Shown here piece by piece: positions 39,244 through 50,908 of a stretch of DNA of 64,000 bases. The notes beneath the pieces are model-generated. The model saw only the letters and a list, made by a program, of their open reading frames with translations. It was not told the DNA's origin and did no database searches. How positions within the stretch are numbered: position 1 is the first letter of the stretch; each line of letters opens with the position of its first letter. The translations under genes were made by a program, and so were the position numbers. The stretch comes from Morganella morganii (lineage in GTDB: Bacteria > Pseudomonadota > Gammaproteobacteria > Enterobacterales > Enterobacteriaceae): the NCBI RefSeq assembly GCF_019243775.1, contig NZ_CP069157.1, forward strand, positions 3,750,729-3,814,728, read 5' to 3'.

Positions 39244-40044
39244 TTACTCCGCCTGAAGCTGTTCAGGGAAAACCGTATTATAACTGCTGACCAGATTACC
39301 GATATCCAGCGCTGTTTTACCGTTGTCTGCCAGCCTTGCAGATAGCACCGTACCTGCCGGGCCTGCCGCAATCAGAAAGAGATCAATCTCTTTTTTCATC
39401 AGACACTGTTCGGTCAGCTGATCAATATCGTTATAAGCATCGGTGTCTTTTACCCGCCCAGATATCCATCCGGGCATCCGCCAGTTTTTTACCGGACTGA
39501 TAAAAACCGTCCGGAGTCGTGGCGCGGGTATCACCGTAAACCGGTTGATCAAGATAACATTTTGTCAGAAACCAGTACTGAGACCAGAATTTAAGCCATG
39601 AATCGTTCTCAGTCTGCATACCCGGAACACACACCAGTGTATTGTAATTACCGGTGCTGATATTCCGTAATTCATACATCAGCATTTTATTCAGCAGATC
39701 ACGGTACTGATGAGATTCAATCGCACAGGTCAGCTCCGTCTGTTTACGGGCATAAAAATCGGCAGCGATATCATTATAAAAACCGATAATCTCATTGGTA
39801 ATTCCGCGGGCTATCGAGACAGTATCTGTTTCATCCAGCGGGATCCGGCTGAATTCATATTTCTTATTCCGGCCGTCATAAATCAGTGTTTTAAAATCAA
39901 AATCACGTTTAAGGCTCTTCTGAAAAAGATCCGGAGATTCATAATCCCTGAATACCAGCCATACATTTTTGCATTTCTGACGTAATAGCCCGGGAATTTC
40001 TCTTTATTGAATTCACTGACAAAATTTTCCAAATCGATCTTCAT
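39244..40044 (-). pseudogene. GT-D fold glycosyltransferase (DUF1792-like), two frameshifts
   Basis: Reading from ATG 40044, twelve or so codons (MKIDLENFVSEFNK) are in frame. The coding sense then moves to another frame near 40003-40000 (REIPGLLRQKCKNVWLVFRD onward). It moves back to the first frame near 39450-39460 (RVKDTDAYNDIDQL onward) and ends at 39244-39246. The C-terminal part IDLFLIAAGPAGTVLSARL with TALDIGNLVSSYN is typical of the GT-D (DUF1792, SP_1767-like) domain. The two single-base changes have opposite sign, so frame is regained, but the unshifted frame has an early stop. It begins 24 bases after selB. Confidence 0.8.
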
Positions 40045-40068
40045 GTCTTAAATCCTTTTTGAAGAAAA

Positions 40069-41931
40069 TCAGAATAGTCCCTCATCCCGCAAAATATGTT
40101 TGTCCCCTCTGCGGCGGGTAAAACCGGTCCTGTCAAAAAACTCCAGAATCTGTACGGCCAGCTTACGCCCCATGCCGTATTTATCCCTGAATTGTGCCGC
40201 GCCGATACCTTCTTCATGTGTCTGATTATATTCACGGATAACCTGCGCGAATTCCGTGATTTGTGACCGGTGATAATAGCGGTCAGGCACAATCGCCATA
40301 ATATGACCCAGCTGTGCGGCTTTTTTCAGAAACTGACGGGCGGTGGTTTCATCAATGCCGAGTTTAACGGCCAGATCACGAACCCACCACGGCTCCTGCT
40401 GAAACAGCGGTTCCGCACTGTGCCAGAGCGCGTCCTGTGCCGGATCGAAAGCCAGACCGAATCCGGGCAGATGGAGCCAGCCACGGGTTCTGACAATCTG
40501 TTTTTCATCCAGTAATTGTGCAATAACCGGAAATACGATGGAATCAGAAAGCACCGGTAATGCCATCCGTTTCAGCCTGTCACGGCCGACGCCCATCTGG
40601 TCGCTGTGTGACTGATGATAATCCGCCAGAGTAGCCAGCAGAATGGCTTTTGCCGTTTCAACCCGTTGTGCCGAAAGGGCATAACCGTCGTTGATCAGCA
40701 GATTCAGCCCGGCAGTACATTCCGCCAGTTTTTCCGCTGTCAGCTGCCGCGCCCAGGCAAACACCGGCAGAGAAATTTCCCCGCGCGGCAGTTCGCACAT
40801 CAGGACATCGCGATCATCCTGTGCCGCTGCCCGTTCTGATAACCACGCCAGAAATTCCGGGCGACGTTTTCCGCGTCGCGGGGAAGACAAATTCAGCACA
40901 CGGGCACCCGCCAGTGTGCGCTGCGCACTGATATCGCGCAGGATCAGCCGGTCTTCCTCCGCCAGCCAGAGCGGGGTATCAAGGGTAATTTCCGCCAGCA
41001 GCGGACGGATGTTATCGTCACTCAGGAGGGAAACCCGCCCGGTGATATGGCTGGCGCCGTGGTGAATATGCACCGGCTGCCAGCTTTTCAGACCTTCATC
41101 TGTTTCAATTTCCGCCAGAATGCGGTGTGCAGACTGCACCGGTTTTTCGCTCAGCAGCCAGTCACCGCGGGAAACCGTCTCTTTGCTGACATCACCGCTC
41201 AGGTTGATCGCCACACGGTCACCGGCCTGAGCCTGCTCCTGCTGGCGGTTCTGGGCATGAATACCGCGCACACGGACAGATTTGTCACTGCCGGTCACCC
41301 ATAAAGTGTCACCGGTGCTGACACGCCCGGCCAGCGCGGTACCGGTCACCACCAGCCCCGCCCCTTTGACACTGAAAACACGGTCAATCGCCATCCGGAA
41401 ACGTTTTTCTGTCCGGCTTTCTGAAGATTGCTGCTGATGGTGCAAACGCAGATGGGCCCGCAGTGCATCCAGCCCTTCGCCGGTATGGGATGAGGTGACA
41501 AAGACCGGGCTTTCCGGCCAGCCGTCAGATAACAGCAGTTCTGTGATTTCCTGCCGGACTTCCTCAACCCGCTCCGCCGGGACGCGATCGGCTTTGGTCA
41601 GCACCACAGAGATTTGCGGACGCCCTGCCAGGCGCAGAATCGCCAGATGCTCGCGGGTCTGTGCCATCACTCCGTCGTCGCAGGCAATAATCAGCAGGAT
41701 ATGGCGGATCCCGCCGATACCCGCCAGCATATTGCCGAGAAACTTTTCATGGCCCGGCACATCCACAAAGCCGATAACCGTATCATCATCCTGCGGCCAG
41801 TAGGCATAGCCGAGGTCGATGGTCATTCCGCGTTTTTTCTCTTCCGGCAGATGGGTGGTATCCACGCCGGTTACCGCCTGAATAAGAGCCGTTTTTCCGT
41901 GGTCAACATGGCCGGCTGTAGCAAAAATCAT
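40069..41931 (-). CDS. selB: Selenocysteine-specific elongation factor SelB
   Basis: SelB is a GTPase that brings Sec-tRNA to UGA codons marked by a SECIS hairpin. The 620-residue protein has the EF-Tu-like GTPase ([38 protein letters not shown]), two beta-barrel domains and C-terminal winged helices that bind the SECIS RNA. It overlaps selA by four bases. Its natural client fdoG lies 6 kb away in the same leftward block. Confidence 0.97.
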   Translation of the reverse strand: MIFATAGHVDHGKTALIQAVTGVDTTHLPEEKKRGMTIDLGYAYWPQDDDTVIGFVDVPGHEKFLGNMLAGIGGIRHILLIIACDDGVMAQTREHLAILRLAGRPQISVVLTKADRVPAERVEEVRQEITELLLSDGWPESPVFVTSSHTGEGLDALRAHLRLHHQQQSSESRTEKRFRMAIDRVFSVKGAGLVVTGTALAGRVSTGDTLWVTGSDKSVRVRGIHAQNRQQEQAQAGDRVAINLSGDVSKETVSRGDWLLSEKPVQSAHRILAEIETDEGLKSWQPVHIHHGASHITGRVSLLSDDNIRPLLAEITLDTPLWLAEEDRLILRDISAQRTLAGARVLNLSSPRRGKRRPEFLAWLSERAAAQDDRDVLMCELPRGEISLPVFAWARQLTAEKLAECTAGLNLLINDGYALSAQRVETAKAILLATLADYHQSHSDQMGVGRDRLKRMALPVLSDSIVFPVIAQLLDEKQIVRTRGWLHLPGFGLAFDPAQDALWHSAEPLFQQEPWWVRDLAVKLGIDETTARQFLKKAAQLGHIMAIVPDRYYHRSQITEFAQVIREYNQTHEEGIGAAQFRDKYGMGRKLAVQILEFFDRTGFTRRRGDKHILRDEGLF

Positions 41932-43310
41932 GGTAACAGTGCCTGTAAAAGTCGGTTTTCATCTTCAAGGCAACGCAGATCCCACCACAGACGCCCGTCA
42001 CTCACCCGCCCGATCACCGGAATGGTCAGCTGACGGTGAGACTGCGTCAGGGTGGCTAAGGCGCTGCCTTTTCCGTTTTGCGGGGTAAACGTCACTGCCC
42101 AGCCGGGCAGGCGTTCCACCGGCAGGGATCCGCTGCCAATCTGCGAGGAGCAGGGCTCTGCGCGGATCACCCATTCATCACCGTAATATGCCTGAATTTT
42201 CGGCACAAGCCGTTGTGCCATATCATAAATATCGTCAGCAGACCGGGTGAGCAGGCGCAGTGACGGCAGTGTCTGCGCCAGTTTTTCCGGACGGCGGTAC
42301 AGACGAAGCGTGGCATCCAGCGCCGCCAGAGTCATTTTATCTGCCCGCAGGGCGCGTTTGAGCGGATGGCGCTGTATTGCCTCAATCCACGCTTTTTTGC
42401 CGAGAATAATCCCCGCCTGCGGCCCGCCGAGCAGTTTATCACCGGAGAAAGTCACAATATCAATGCCCTGCGCCAGATAGCGCTGCGGCATCGGCTCTTC
42501 CGGCAATCCCCACTGTGTCATATCAATCAGAGCACCGCTGCCGAGATCAATCACTGACGGGATAGTATATTCCCGGCCGAGTTCCGCCAGTTCCTGCCCG
42601 GAGACCTCTGCCGTAAAACCTTCAATATGATAATTACTGGTGTGGACTTTCATCAGCAGCGCCGTCTGCTCACTGACGGCATTTTTATAATCATGCAGAT
42701 GGGTCCGGTTTGTGGTGCCGACCTCAACCAGACGACAGCCCGCCTGGCTCATCACTTCCGGCACGCGGAAGGCACCGCCGATTTCCACCAGCTCACCGCG
42801 GGAAACAATCACTTCCCGCCCGGCGGCCATCGTCGCCAGCACCAGTAATACCGCCGCCGCATTATTATTGACGATACAGGCCGCTTCCGCGCCGGTCAGC
42901 TGACACAGGCGCTCCGCGACAATGCTGTCGCGGTGACCGCGCCCGGCATCATCAAGGGAATATTCGAGCGTGACCGGCCAGCGCATGGCATTGGTCACCG
43001 CCTCAATAGCCGCTTCCGCCTGTAATGCCCGGCCGAGATTGGTGTGCAGCACGGTACCGGTCAGGTTAATGACCGGCCGCAGTGCTTCCCGATCGCTGTC
43101 CAGACGGCGGGACAGTTCATCCGCCCAGCAACCGTGCCAGTCCGGCAGCTGCTGCCGCTCACGGATCGCGTCACGTGCATCATCCTGCATCTCCCGCAGC
43201 ACACCGACGATACAGGTCTGTCCGTACTGTTCTGTCAGTGCGGCAACCGGTGTTTCATGTAATAACCCGTCAATGGCAGGTATCTGACTGTATAATGCAC
43301 GTTCGTTCAT
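41928..43310 (-). CDS. selA: L-seryl-tRNA(Sec) selenium transferase SelA
   Basis: A PLP enzyme that converts Ser-tRNA(Sec) to Sec-tRNA(Sec) using selenophosphate. The 460 residues include [19 protein letters not shown], the [13 protein letters not shown] cofactor pocket and the PLP-lysine region [16 protein letters not shown]. Its stop overlaps the selB start (ATGA). fdhE precedes it by 20 bases. Confidence 0.97.
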   Translation of the reverse strand: MNERALYSQIPAIDGLLHETPVAALTEQYGQTCIVGVLREMQDDARDAIRERQQLPDWHGCWADELSRRLDSDREALRPVINLTGTVLHTNLGRALQAEAAIEAVTNAMRWPVTLEYSLDDAGRGHRDSIVAERLCQLTGAEAACIVNNNAAAVLLVLATMAAGREVIVSRGELVEIGGAFRVPEVMSQAGCRLVEVGTTNRTHLHDYKNAVSEQTALLMKVHTSNYHIEGFTAEVSGQELAELGREYTIPSVIDLGSGALIDMTQWGLPEEPMPQRYLAQGIDIVTFSGDKLLGGPQAGIILGKKAWIEAIQRHPLKRALRADKMTLAALDATLRLYRRPEKLAQTLPSLRLLTRSADDIYDMAQRLVPKIQAYYGDEWVIRAEPCSSQIGSGSLPVERLPGWAVTFTPQNGKGSALATLTQSHRQLTIPVIGRVSDGRLWWDLRCLEDENRLLQALLP

Positions 43311-43330
43311 AGCGGACTCACTTCACTGAC

Positions 43331-44257
43331 TTATTCATTCGGGAACAGGAACGGGTTGATACTGCTGCGGGCAAAACCTTCTTCTTCCATCCGGGCATCC
43401 AGGATCAGGGTTGCCAGGTCATCCGCCACGGTATCCACTTTCGCGTCTTTTTCCTGTGACAGAATTTTCAGGTAACTGCCGCAATCACCACAGCTTTCTG
43501 CTTTCACCGCCGCCTGCTCACTTTCCAGTGACCAGTAATTCAGATCACGGGTCTGTTCGCAGTTGGTGCACTTAATACGGACCACATGCCATTCGGTTTC
43601 ACATAATCCGCAGTGCAGATAACGCAGCCCCTGCGTGGTGCCGATCTGGATCACGCCGGAGACCGGCATTGCCGCACAGACCGGGCAGAACTGACGGTGT
43701 TCACCGTGCTCTTCGCGGCCTTTGCCCGGGATCATCGACGCCATCTGCGCCCAGTACAGGGATAATGCGGCCCAGATAAACACGGACTTATCCGGTGATA
43801 CAGCGGAAAATTCCTGATTAAACAAGGCCGTTGCCATGTCTTCCAGCTCATTCTCAGAGGCTTTGTCCAGGTTTTCCAGAGTCGGGCGGGCATGATCCGG
43901 CGCGACCGGCAGCAGCTCGGCAATAATGCTTTTCAGCAGTTTGCGCCAGTGTTCAGTGCGCTGAAAAGTGTGGCAGTCGAGCAGGGCTTTGCCCGGCATA
44001 TTGGCGGCCATCAGGGCATCCATATCCATTTCAAGCGGATTGTCATACAGGGCTTTCTGCTGGGCGCGGGTGATTTCAGCCGCAAATTCCAGGTAATCTG
44101 CAAACGGGTTATCTTTGGCCAGCTCATCAAAACGTTCGGCACGGCGCTGATACAGATTCTTCAGATTAGGAAACAGTACGGCCGGGATAAAGCCAATCCC
44201 TTTTTCATTTTTCTGAGCCTGTCCCAGCTCTTCTTTGGATACAATTCGGATACTCAT
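43331..44257 (-). CDS. fdhE: Formate dehydrogenase accessory protein FdhE
   Basis: FdhE is needed for maturation of the respiratory formate dehydrogenases and interacts with the catalytic subunit. The 308 residues contain four cysteine pairs of rubredoxin type in the C-terminal half: [23 protein letters not shown] and CGDCGSYLK. It follows fdoI with a hairpin between and precedes selA, so it probably belongs to the same leftward transcript with partial termination. Confidence 0.96.
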   Translation of the reverse strand: MSIRIVSKEELGQAQKNEKGIGFIPAVLFPNLKNLYQRRAERFDELAKDNPFADYLEFAAEITRAQQKALYDNPLEMDMDALMAANMPGKALLDCHTFQRTEHWRKLLKSIIAELLPVAPDHARPTLENLDKASENELEDMATALFNQEFSAVSPDKSVFIWAALSLYWAQMASMIPGKGREEHGEHRQFCPVCAAMPVSGVIQIGTTQGLRYLHCGLCETEWHVVRIKCTNCEQTRDLNYWSLESEQAAVKAESCGDCGSYLKILSQEKDAKVDTVADDLATLILDARMEEEGFARSSINPFLFPNE

Positions 44258-44343
44258 GATATTGCTCTTCTTCTGATATGGAGAGGATAAGCCGGTCCGG
44301 CAAGTAAAACCCTATTATGAACCGGCTGCCTTAAAATGTCGAA

Positions 44344-44366
44344 AAGGCAGGGAAATCCCTGCCTTC
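44344..44366 (-). terminator. Hairpin between fdoI and fdhE
   Basis: AAGGCAGGG-ATTT-CCCTGCCTTTT on the minus strand, a perfect 9-bp stem with a short U tail after fdoI. It may reduce read-through so that fdoGHI is expressed above fdhE-selA-selB. Confidence 0.7.
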
Positions 44367-44396
44367 TGAATGGTCACACGAGAATAGTAAAAACGG

Positions 44397-45047
44397 TCAC
44401 TGACCTTTTTTATCCTCTTCGCGCTCTTTTGCCACAATCTGACGGTACCAGCGCGGGTGATGTTTCTTCGCCCAGCCGCGCGTTACCCAGCCTTCCGTCA
44501 TCGCACGCACTGACCCTTTCACCCAGATTGCCGCATACGCGTGAACAATAATAGTGATGATCAGCCCGATAGCGGAAATGGAGTGTACCAGCAGCGCGAT
44601 ACGGATCACCGGAATGGAGAAATACTCCGCAAAGTAAGGACGCCAGATAACGATACCGCTCAGCAGCAGCAGGAACAGGCAGATACTGGCCGCCCAGTAC
44701 ACCCCTTTCTGACCGAGGTTATACTGACCGACATCACCGGCTTCCTCATTCTTCATGATTTTGCCGATCTGCTTCGCCCACTCGATATCATCACGGTTGA
44801 TAAAGTTGTGTTTAAAATAACGGAAAAACATAAACACAAACAGTAAGAACATCACCACACCGGTAAACGGATGCAGCAGACGTGATAACTGCGGGGTACC
44901 CAGAATGTTCATAAACCAGTTAAGCGACGGGAAGAAAAACCCGAGCCCGCTGATGGCCGTGAACAGAAAACAAATGACCACAGCCCAGTGATTGATACGC
45001 GCAATGGGTTTGTGGCGGATAATTTTTTCGCGATCATCCTGTTGCAT
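44397..45047 (-). CDS. fdoI: Formate dehydrogenase cytochrome b556 subunit FdoI
   Basis: The gamma subunit anchors formate dehydrogenase in the inner membrane and passes electrons to menaquinone or ubiquinone. The 216-residue protein has four membrane spans and the haem-binding histidines of this family (HKPIARINHWAVVICF near the start, LLHPFTGVVMF and VHSISAIGLIITIIVHAYAA). Its start overlaps the fdoH stop by one base. Confidence 0.95.
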   Translation of the reverse strand: MQQDDREKIIRHKPIARINHWAVVICFLFTAISGLGFFFPSLNWFMNILGTPQLSRLLHPFTGVVMFLLFVFMFFRYFKHNFINRDDIEWAKQIGKIMKNEEAGDVGQYNLGQKGVYWAASICLFLLLLSGIVIWRPYFAEYFSIPVIRIALLVHSISAIGLIITIIVHAYAAIWVKGSVRAMTEGWVTRGWAKKHHPRWYRQIVAKEREEDKKGQ

Positions 45048-45988
45048 TATTTCTGCTCCTCCTGACCTGCTGATTGCTCAGTCTTTGCCGGAACATCCTG
45101 AATATCTTTCAGGGCCTCTTCTTCCTCGCGTTTTGATACCCGGTTCGGGCCGATACCCACATAATGGAAGATTGCCGCCGCAAAGGTTGCCGCAAAACCG
45201 ACTGCTGCCAGTGGTTTCCACGCACCTTTCCAGAATTTCACCGCAGCACTGATCTCGGGGTTCTCCGGCAGGCCGTGATATAACTGCGGCTTATCAGCGT
45301 GGTGCAGCACATACATCACATGCGTACCGCCGACACCCTGCGGATCATAAAGACCGGCTTTGGCATAACCACGGCTTTGCAGCTCAGTCACACGATCACC
45401 GGCCAGCGCTTTCATATCCTCTTTCGAGCCGAAATGAATCGCCCCGGTCGGACAGGTTTTCACACACGCCGGTTCCTGACCCACATCCACGCGGTCAACA
45501 CACAGTGTGCATTTATAAGCGCGGTTATCTTCTTCGTTGATACGCGGCACATTAAACGGACAGCCCGCGATACAGTAACCGCAGCCGATACAGTGCTCTG
45601 ACTGGAAGTCGACAATCCCGTTGGCATACTGAATGATTGCGCCCTCTGCCGGACAGGCTTTCAGACAGCCCGGGTCCGCACAGTGCATACAACCATCTTT
45701 GCGGATCAGCCACTCAAATTTGCCATTCTCTTCCACTTCGGAGAAACGCATGACAGTCCATGACTTGGCGGACAGATCCTGCGGGTTATCATACACCCCC
45801 ACGTTGGTACCGATTTTGTCACGGATGTCGTTCCACTCCGAACAGGCCACCTGACAGGCTTTACAGCCGATACAGGTGGTCACGTCGATAAGCTTCGCCA
45901 CTTCTTCCTTAAAATCCCGCACCTGAGGTGCGGGGGTCAGGGAATTGGTGGCAGAGCGACGAATAATGTCCTGTGATTGCATTGACAT
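45047..45988 (-). CDS. fdoH: Formate dehydrogenase iron-sulfur subunit FdoH
   Basis: The beta subunit carries four [4Fe-4S] clusters linking FdoG to FdoI. The 313 residues include the ferredoxin motifs [45 protein letters not shown] and [20 protein letters not shown], and one C-terminal membrane helix ([20 protein letters not shown]). It follows fdoG by eleven bases. Confidence 0.97.
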   Translation of the reverse strand: MSMQSQDIIRRSATNSLTPAPQVRDFKEEVAKLIDVTTCIGCKACQVACSEWNDIRDKIGTNVGVYDNPQDLSAKSWTVMRFSEVEENGKFEWLIRKDGCMHCADPGCLKACPAEGAIIQYANGIVDFQSEHCIGCGYCIAGCPFNVPRINEEDNRAYKCTLCVDRVDVGQEPACVKTCPTGAIHFGSKEDMKALAGDRVTELQSRGYAKAGLYDPQGVGGTHVMYVLHHADKPQLYHGLPENPEISAAVKFWKGAWKPLAAVGFAATFAAAIFHYVGIGPNRVSKREEEEALKDIQDVPAKTEQSAGQEEQK

Positions 45989-45999
45989 AATTTATCTCC

Positions 46000-48900
46000 T
46001 TACACCTTTTCCACATTAACCAGGAAGGCTTTAAATTCAGGCGTCTGGGTGTTCGCATCCCCGACAAACGGTGTCAGTGTGTTGGTAATAAAGCCTTTCA
46101 CCGCCACACCCTCAAAGCCCCAGTGAATCGGAATACCGATGGTATCCACTTTTTGACCATTCACATCCAGGGTACGGATGCGTTTGGTGACCACTGCTTT
46201 CGCCTTGATATAACCGCGTTTGGAGCTGACTCTTACCGTATCGCCATGGGAAATGCCTTTCTCATTCGCGAGACGCTCACCGATTTCGATAAACTGCTGC
46301 GGCTGAGTGATAGCATTTAACCGTGAATGCTTGGTCCAGTAGTGGAAGTGCTCCGTCAGACGGTAAGTTGTACCAACATACGGGAATTCCGCTGCTTTAC
46401 CCATCTGCGCCCAGTCATCTTTGAAGACACGGGCTGCCGGGTTGGAGACCACATCCGGATGCAGCGGGTTAGTGCCGAGCGGGGTTTCAATCGGCTCGTA
46501 GTGCTCAGGGAACGGCCCTTCCGCCATCTTATCGATAGCAAACAGGCGGCCCATCCCTTCCGGCTGCATGATAAACGGCCCGACATCCGAATCCGGCGCG
46601 GCATTGCTGTAGTCCGGCACATCCATACCGATCCACTTGCTGCCGTTCCATTCCAGAATCTGACGTTTCGGATCCCACGGTTTACCCGCCGGGTCCGCAG
46701 ATGCACGGTTATAAATGACGCGGCGGTTCAGCGGCCATGCCCACGCCCAGCCGAGGGTATTACCCAGTCCGGTCGGGTCAGCGTTGTCACGGCGTGCCAT
46801 CTGGTTACCCTGCGGTGTCCAGCTGCCGGCGAAAATCCAGCATCCGCTTGCCGTGGTACCGTCGTCACGCAGCTGTGCGAAGGAGGTGAGCTGCTCGCCT
46901 TTCTTCACAATAACATTGCCGTCAGCATCTTTCAGATCGACCAGCGCCAGACCATTACTCTCCTGAGCGACTTCTTCCGGTGTCGGATTATCGCGGTCGA
47001 AGTAGTTCCAGGTCATGTTCAGTACCTGCTCAGGTACCTTACCGCCTTCCGCTTCATACAGCTTGCGGACACGGTGGAAAATCCCGGAGAGGATTTCGCC
47101 GTCGCTGATAGCTTCGCCCGGGGCATCCGCGCCTTTCCAGTGCCACTGTAACCAGCGGGCAGAGTTAACGATAGAGCCGTTCTCTTCCGCGAAACAGCAG
47201 GACGGCAGACGGAACACCGTGGTCTGAATCTGTGCCGGATCCACATCGTTCATCTCGCCGTGGTTCTGCCAGAAGTTCGATGTTTCGGTATTCAGCGGGT
47301 CAACGGTGATCAGGAACTTCAGTTTTGAAAGCGCCTTAACCACTTTGTTTTTGTTCGGGAATGAGGCTAACGGGTTAAAGCCCTGGCAGATATAGCCATT
47401 CACTTCCCCTTTATCCATCATGTCGAAATAACGCAGAACGTCGTAGCCTTTATCCCACTTCGGCAGCCAGTCAAAGCCCCAGTTATTCTCTTTCTGCGCT
47501 TTGTCGCCGTAGAAGGTTTTCATCAGGCTGACAAAGAACTTCGGATAGTTGCCCCAGTAGTTAACCTGGCCCTGTACCGTTGGTTTCGGTGTGTTGGCAG
47601 CCAGATAACTTTCCAGTGACGTCTGTTTGTCAGACGGCAGCGTCAGGTAGCCCGGCAGGCTCTGAGACAGCAGGCCCAGGTCGGTTAAGCCCTGGATATT
47701 GGAGTGACCGCGCAGCGCGTTCACGCCGCCGCCCAGCATCCCCATGTTACCCAGCAGCAGCTGGATCATGGCCATGGTACGGATGTTCTGCGCACCGACA
47801 GTGTGCTGTGTCCAGCCCAGTGCATACAGGAATGAGGCGGTTTTATCTTTCGCGCTGGTTTCGCCGATATATTCACAGACTTTCAGGAAATCTTCTTTCG
47901 GCGTCCCGCAGATATTGGTCACCACATCCGGGGTATAACGGCTGACGTGCTCTTTCAGCTTGTTCCACACACAACGCGGATGCTGCAGTGTGGTATCGCG
48001 TTTCGCAAAGCCGTTTTCATCCAGTTCGTAATTCCAGGTGGTTTTATCGTACTGGCGTGTTTCAGGATCATAACCGGTGAACAGCCCGTTTTTAAAATCG
48101 TAATCTTCACGGACGATCAGGCTGGCGTTGGTGTACGCCTCAACATATTCACGGTTGATTTTTTCATTTTCCATCAGGTACTTAATGACACCTGACAGAA
48201 ACGCAATATCAGTACCGGAACGGATAGGCGTGTAGAAATCCGCCACAGCCGCTGTACGGGTAAAGCGCGGGTCAATAACGATCAGTTTGGCATTGTTATG
48301 AATTTTGGCTTCCATCGCCCAGCGGAACCCGACAGGGTGAGCTTCCGCAGCGTTTCCGCCCATCACAACAACAAGGTTGGCATTTTTAATATCAACCCAG
48401 TGGTTGGTCATGGCACCGCGACCAAATGTCGGAGCAAGACTTGCTACCGTAGGTCCGTGTCAGACACGCGCCTGGTTATCCACGGCAAGCATGCCGAGGG
48501 CGCGGGAGAATTTCTGGGTGACAAATCCGGTTTCGTTACTGGCAGCAGATGCGCATAACATCCCGGTGGTTAACCAGCGGTTGACGGTAACGCCATCGCT
48601 GTTCTTTTCAATAAAGTTAGTATCGCGGTCATCTTTAATCAGGCGGGCGATACGATCAAACGCCTCATTCCACGAGATACGTTTCCACTCGTTGGTGCCC
48701 GGCTCACGGACTTCAGGATACTTAAGACGACTTTCGCTGTGGATAAAATCGATCAGACCTGCGCCTTTCGGGCACAGTGCGCCGCGGTTTACCGGATGAT
48801 CCGGGTCCCCTTCAATGTGAAAAATAGATTCTTTGGCGTTTTTTGCCCCGTCACCCAGACTGTACATTAACAGCCCGCAGCCGACGGAACAGTACGTGCA

Positions 48901-49047
48901 GGTATTACGGGTTTCACGTGCGCGTAAAAGCTTATACTGACGTGAACCGGCAATAGCGACCGCCGGGGCAAAGCCCAGAGCCGCCGCCGTTGTACCCGCC
49001 ATACCGCCAGCGCAGATCTTAAAGAACTGCCTTCTGCTGACTTGCAT
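46000..49047 (-). CDS. fdoG: Formate dehydrogenase-O major subunit FdoG (selenoprotein)
   Basis: The alpha subunit oxidises formate at a molybdenum bis-MGD site on the periplasmic side. The full gene is 1016 codons including an in-frame UGA at 48460-48462 that is read as selenocysteine: NQARV-Sec-HGPTVASLAPTFGR is exactly the FdnG/FdoG context, and a SECIS hairpin follows. A Tat signal peptide (SRRQFFK) starts the protein, followed by a [4Fe-4S] motif beginning CTYCSVGCG. Without Sec decoding it would be miscalled as two genes. The neighbouring fdhE and fdhD favour FdoG over FdnG. Confidence 0.96.
48431..48462 (-). promoter_or_regulatory. UGA selenocysteine codon and bacterial SECIS element
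   Basis: UGA at 48462-48460, then eleven bases later GG-U-AGCA-AGUCU-UGCU-CC (48448-48431). The stem, the bulged U and the GU in the loop are the features recognised by SelB in E. coli formate dehydrogenase mRNAs. Confidence 0.92.
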
Positions 49048-49213
49048 GGAGATCTCCTTATTACATTGCTCTTATGCCGCTGCAAAATAAGCCACAGCGA
49101 ACTTTCTTTTTATCCGCACAGTGGTGCGTGCGATCAGGTTCATTGCCTGGTGGAATGGTGTAAACTTTTACCCATACTATTATTATGTATTATTAAGCGC
49201 AGGAATTCATCTG

Positions 49214-50044
49214 ATGGATGACATTTATTCCATAGAATCGTTACATAATTGCCTAATTCGCGGTGCGCATCTCACAAATGTGCAACAAAAAGGTAAACCC
49301 GGGCATAATGAAAATGACTGGGTCGCGGAAGAGACACCGGTTGCCCTGGTGTACAACGGTATCTCCCATGTGGTGATGATGGCCAGCCCGAAAAACCTCG
49401 GCGATTTTGCGGTCGGTTTTTCCCTTTCCGAAGGCATTATTGAATCCGCTGATGAAATCCGCGGGATTGATATTACGGATGCCTGCCACGGCGGATTTGA
49501 AGTCCACGTTGAATTATCCGCCCGCCGTTTTGCCGGACTGAAAGAGCGCCGCCGCAATATGGCCGGGCGCACCGGCTGCGGCATCTGCGGCACCGAGCAG
49601 ATCAGCGAGATTTTCCGCCCGATCACACCGCTGGATTTCACACAGACTTTTTCTCTCAACCATCTCGATGAGGCACTCAGCCAGCTGCCGCAGGTACAGG
49701 AAATCGGAAAGCTGACCGGCTGCACTCACGCCGCAGGCTGGATTTCCCCGCAGGGTGAATTACTGGGCGGTTGTGAAGATGTCGGCCGTCATGTGGCGCT
49801 GGATAAACTGCTGGGTATGCGGGCAAAAGCACAGTGGACTGATGGCGCGGTGCTGGTATCCAGCCGCGCCAGCTATGAAATGGTGCAGAAAAGTGCGCAG
49901 TGCGGCGCGGAAATTCTGTTCGCGGTTTCTGCCCCGACCACGCTGGCAATTGAAACCGCCAAACGCTGCCGCCTGACACTGGCCGGTTTCTGTAAAAAAG
50001 GACGGGCCACCATCTATACCCACCCTGAACGGCTGATCCCCTGA
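49214..50044 (+). CDS. fdhD: Formate dehydrogenase sulfurtransferase FdhD
   Basis: FdhD delivers sulphur from IscS to the molybdenum cofactor of formate dehydrogenases. The 276-residue protein has the essential CxxC in [12 protein letters not shown], plus [20 protein letters not shown] and [33 protein letters not shown] segments. ATG 49214 has AGGA upstream; a longer open frame begins at 49121 but is hydrophobic and unlike the family. It is divergent from fdoG. Confidence 0.95.
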   Translation: MDDIYSIESLHNCLIRGAHLTNVQQKGKPGHNENDWVAEETPVALVYNGISHVVMMASPKNLGDFAVGFSLSEGIIESADEIRGIDITDACHGGFEVHVELSARRFAGLKERRRNMAGRTGCGICGTEQISEIFRPITPLDFTQTFSLNHLDEALSQLPQVQEIGKLTGCTHAAGWISPQGELLGGCEDVGRHVALDKLLGMRAKAQWTDGAVLVSSRASYEMVQKSAQCGAEILFAVSAPTTLAIETAKRCRLTLAGFCKKGRATIYTHPERLIP

Positions 50045-50809
50045 CTATTCAGCCAGCGGATGATATATCCACAGGTTCGGCTCATGGTAAATGACCCGGT
50101 CCGTTTCAGGATCGGCCTGAACCGGTACCAAAGCCCCCGGCACAATGTACTGACCGGCGTGCGGAAAGGCCATGCCGGTCCATTCAGACCAGTTATCAGC
50201 GGAGGATGTAATATCCATCGAACGCATAGCCGGTTTGATAATCTGCCCGCCCAGCCGGACATGTGTGCGGATCCACGGGTCAAACGGCTCACCCTGCGGG
50301 GTCTGCCACTGACAATATTCCGCGAAATCCTGTAACGGATACTGTGCCTTAAACGTAGGGCGCACCGGAACCACCACGCCCTTCAGCCCGGCTTGTGCAA
50401 CGGCCGCTTTCAGCGCGGTGATAAGCTGTGCAGGGATACCGCGTCCGCGAAAATCCGGGTCAACGGTCACTGACAGTGCGGATACAAATGTCGGTTTCCG
50501 GGTATCGGTTGCCCCCTGCGTCAGCACCGCATCCCAGCCCTCATCCGGCAGATCAGTCAGCGGTGCATCTTCCGGAAAATAAAACGGAATCGCACTCAGA
50601 AGCCCGACGACCTGCTCCTCTCCGGCAATGGTTACAACCGCAACCTGCTGAAAAGGCAAGTTTTCCTCACGATAAAGTGCATCCCAGTACTGGTCAGAAA
50701 CCGGACTGGATAACATAAACAATGGCCATTGTTCCGCAATCAGTGCTTCCGCGCTGTCCAGCAGCGATTCATGACACTGTGCAACACTGAGGATCCGGAC
50801 TGATGACAT
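50045..50809 (-). CDS. GNAT family N-acetyltransferase
   Basis: A 254-residue protein with a GNAT core: FVSALSVTVDPDFRGRGIPA (acetyl-CoA loop, R-G-R-G-I) around residues 110-130 after the VVGLLSAIPFYF strand. The first 100 residues and the last 80 are unlike the best-known GNATs. GGAG precedes the ATG. It is convergent with fdhD (stops adjacent). Substrate unknown. Confidence 0.75.
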   Translation of the reverse strand: MSSVRILSVAQCHESLLDSAEALIAEQWPLFMLSSPVSDQYWDALYREENLPFQQVAVVTIAGEEQVVGLLSAIPFYFPEDAPLTDLPDEGWDAVLTQGATDTRKPTFVSALSVTVDPDFRGRGIPAQLITALKAAVAQAGLKGVVVPVRPTFKAQYPLQDFAEYCQWQTPQGEPFDPWIRTHVRLGGQIIKPAMRSMDITSSADNWSEWTGMAFPHAGQYIVPGALVPVQADPETDRVIYHEPNLWIYHPLAE

Positions 50810-50908
50810 GTACTTCTCCGCTAATCAGGGTGATTCCGGTATGTTACCGGTTTTCCGGGCAGAAAACTTAATACAACCTTTATTGCTGATACCTTATTTG
50901 TACTTACA

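Noticed and set aside
46000..48411. Separate 803-residue oxidoreductase gene starting MTNHW
   Set aside because: It is the part of FdoG after the selenocysteine UGA; the SECIS and the FdoG context show one gene.
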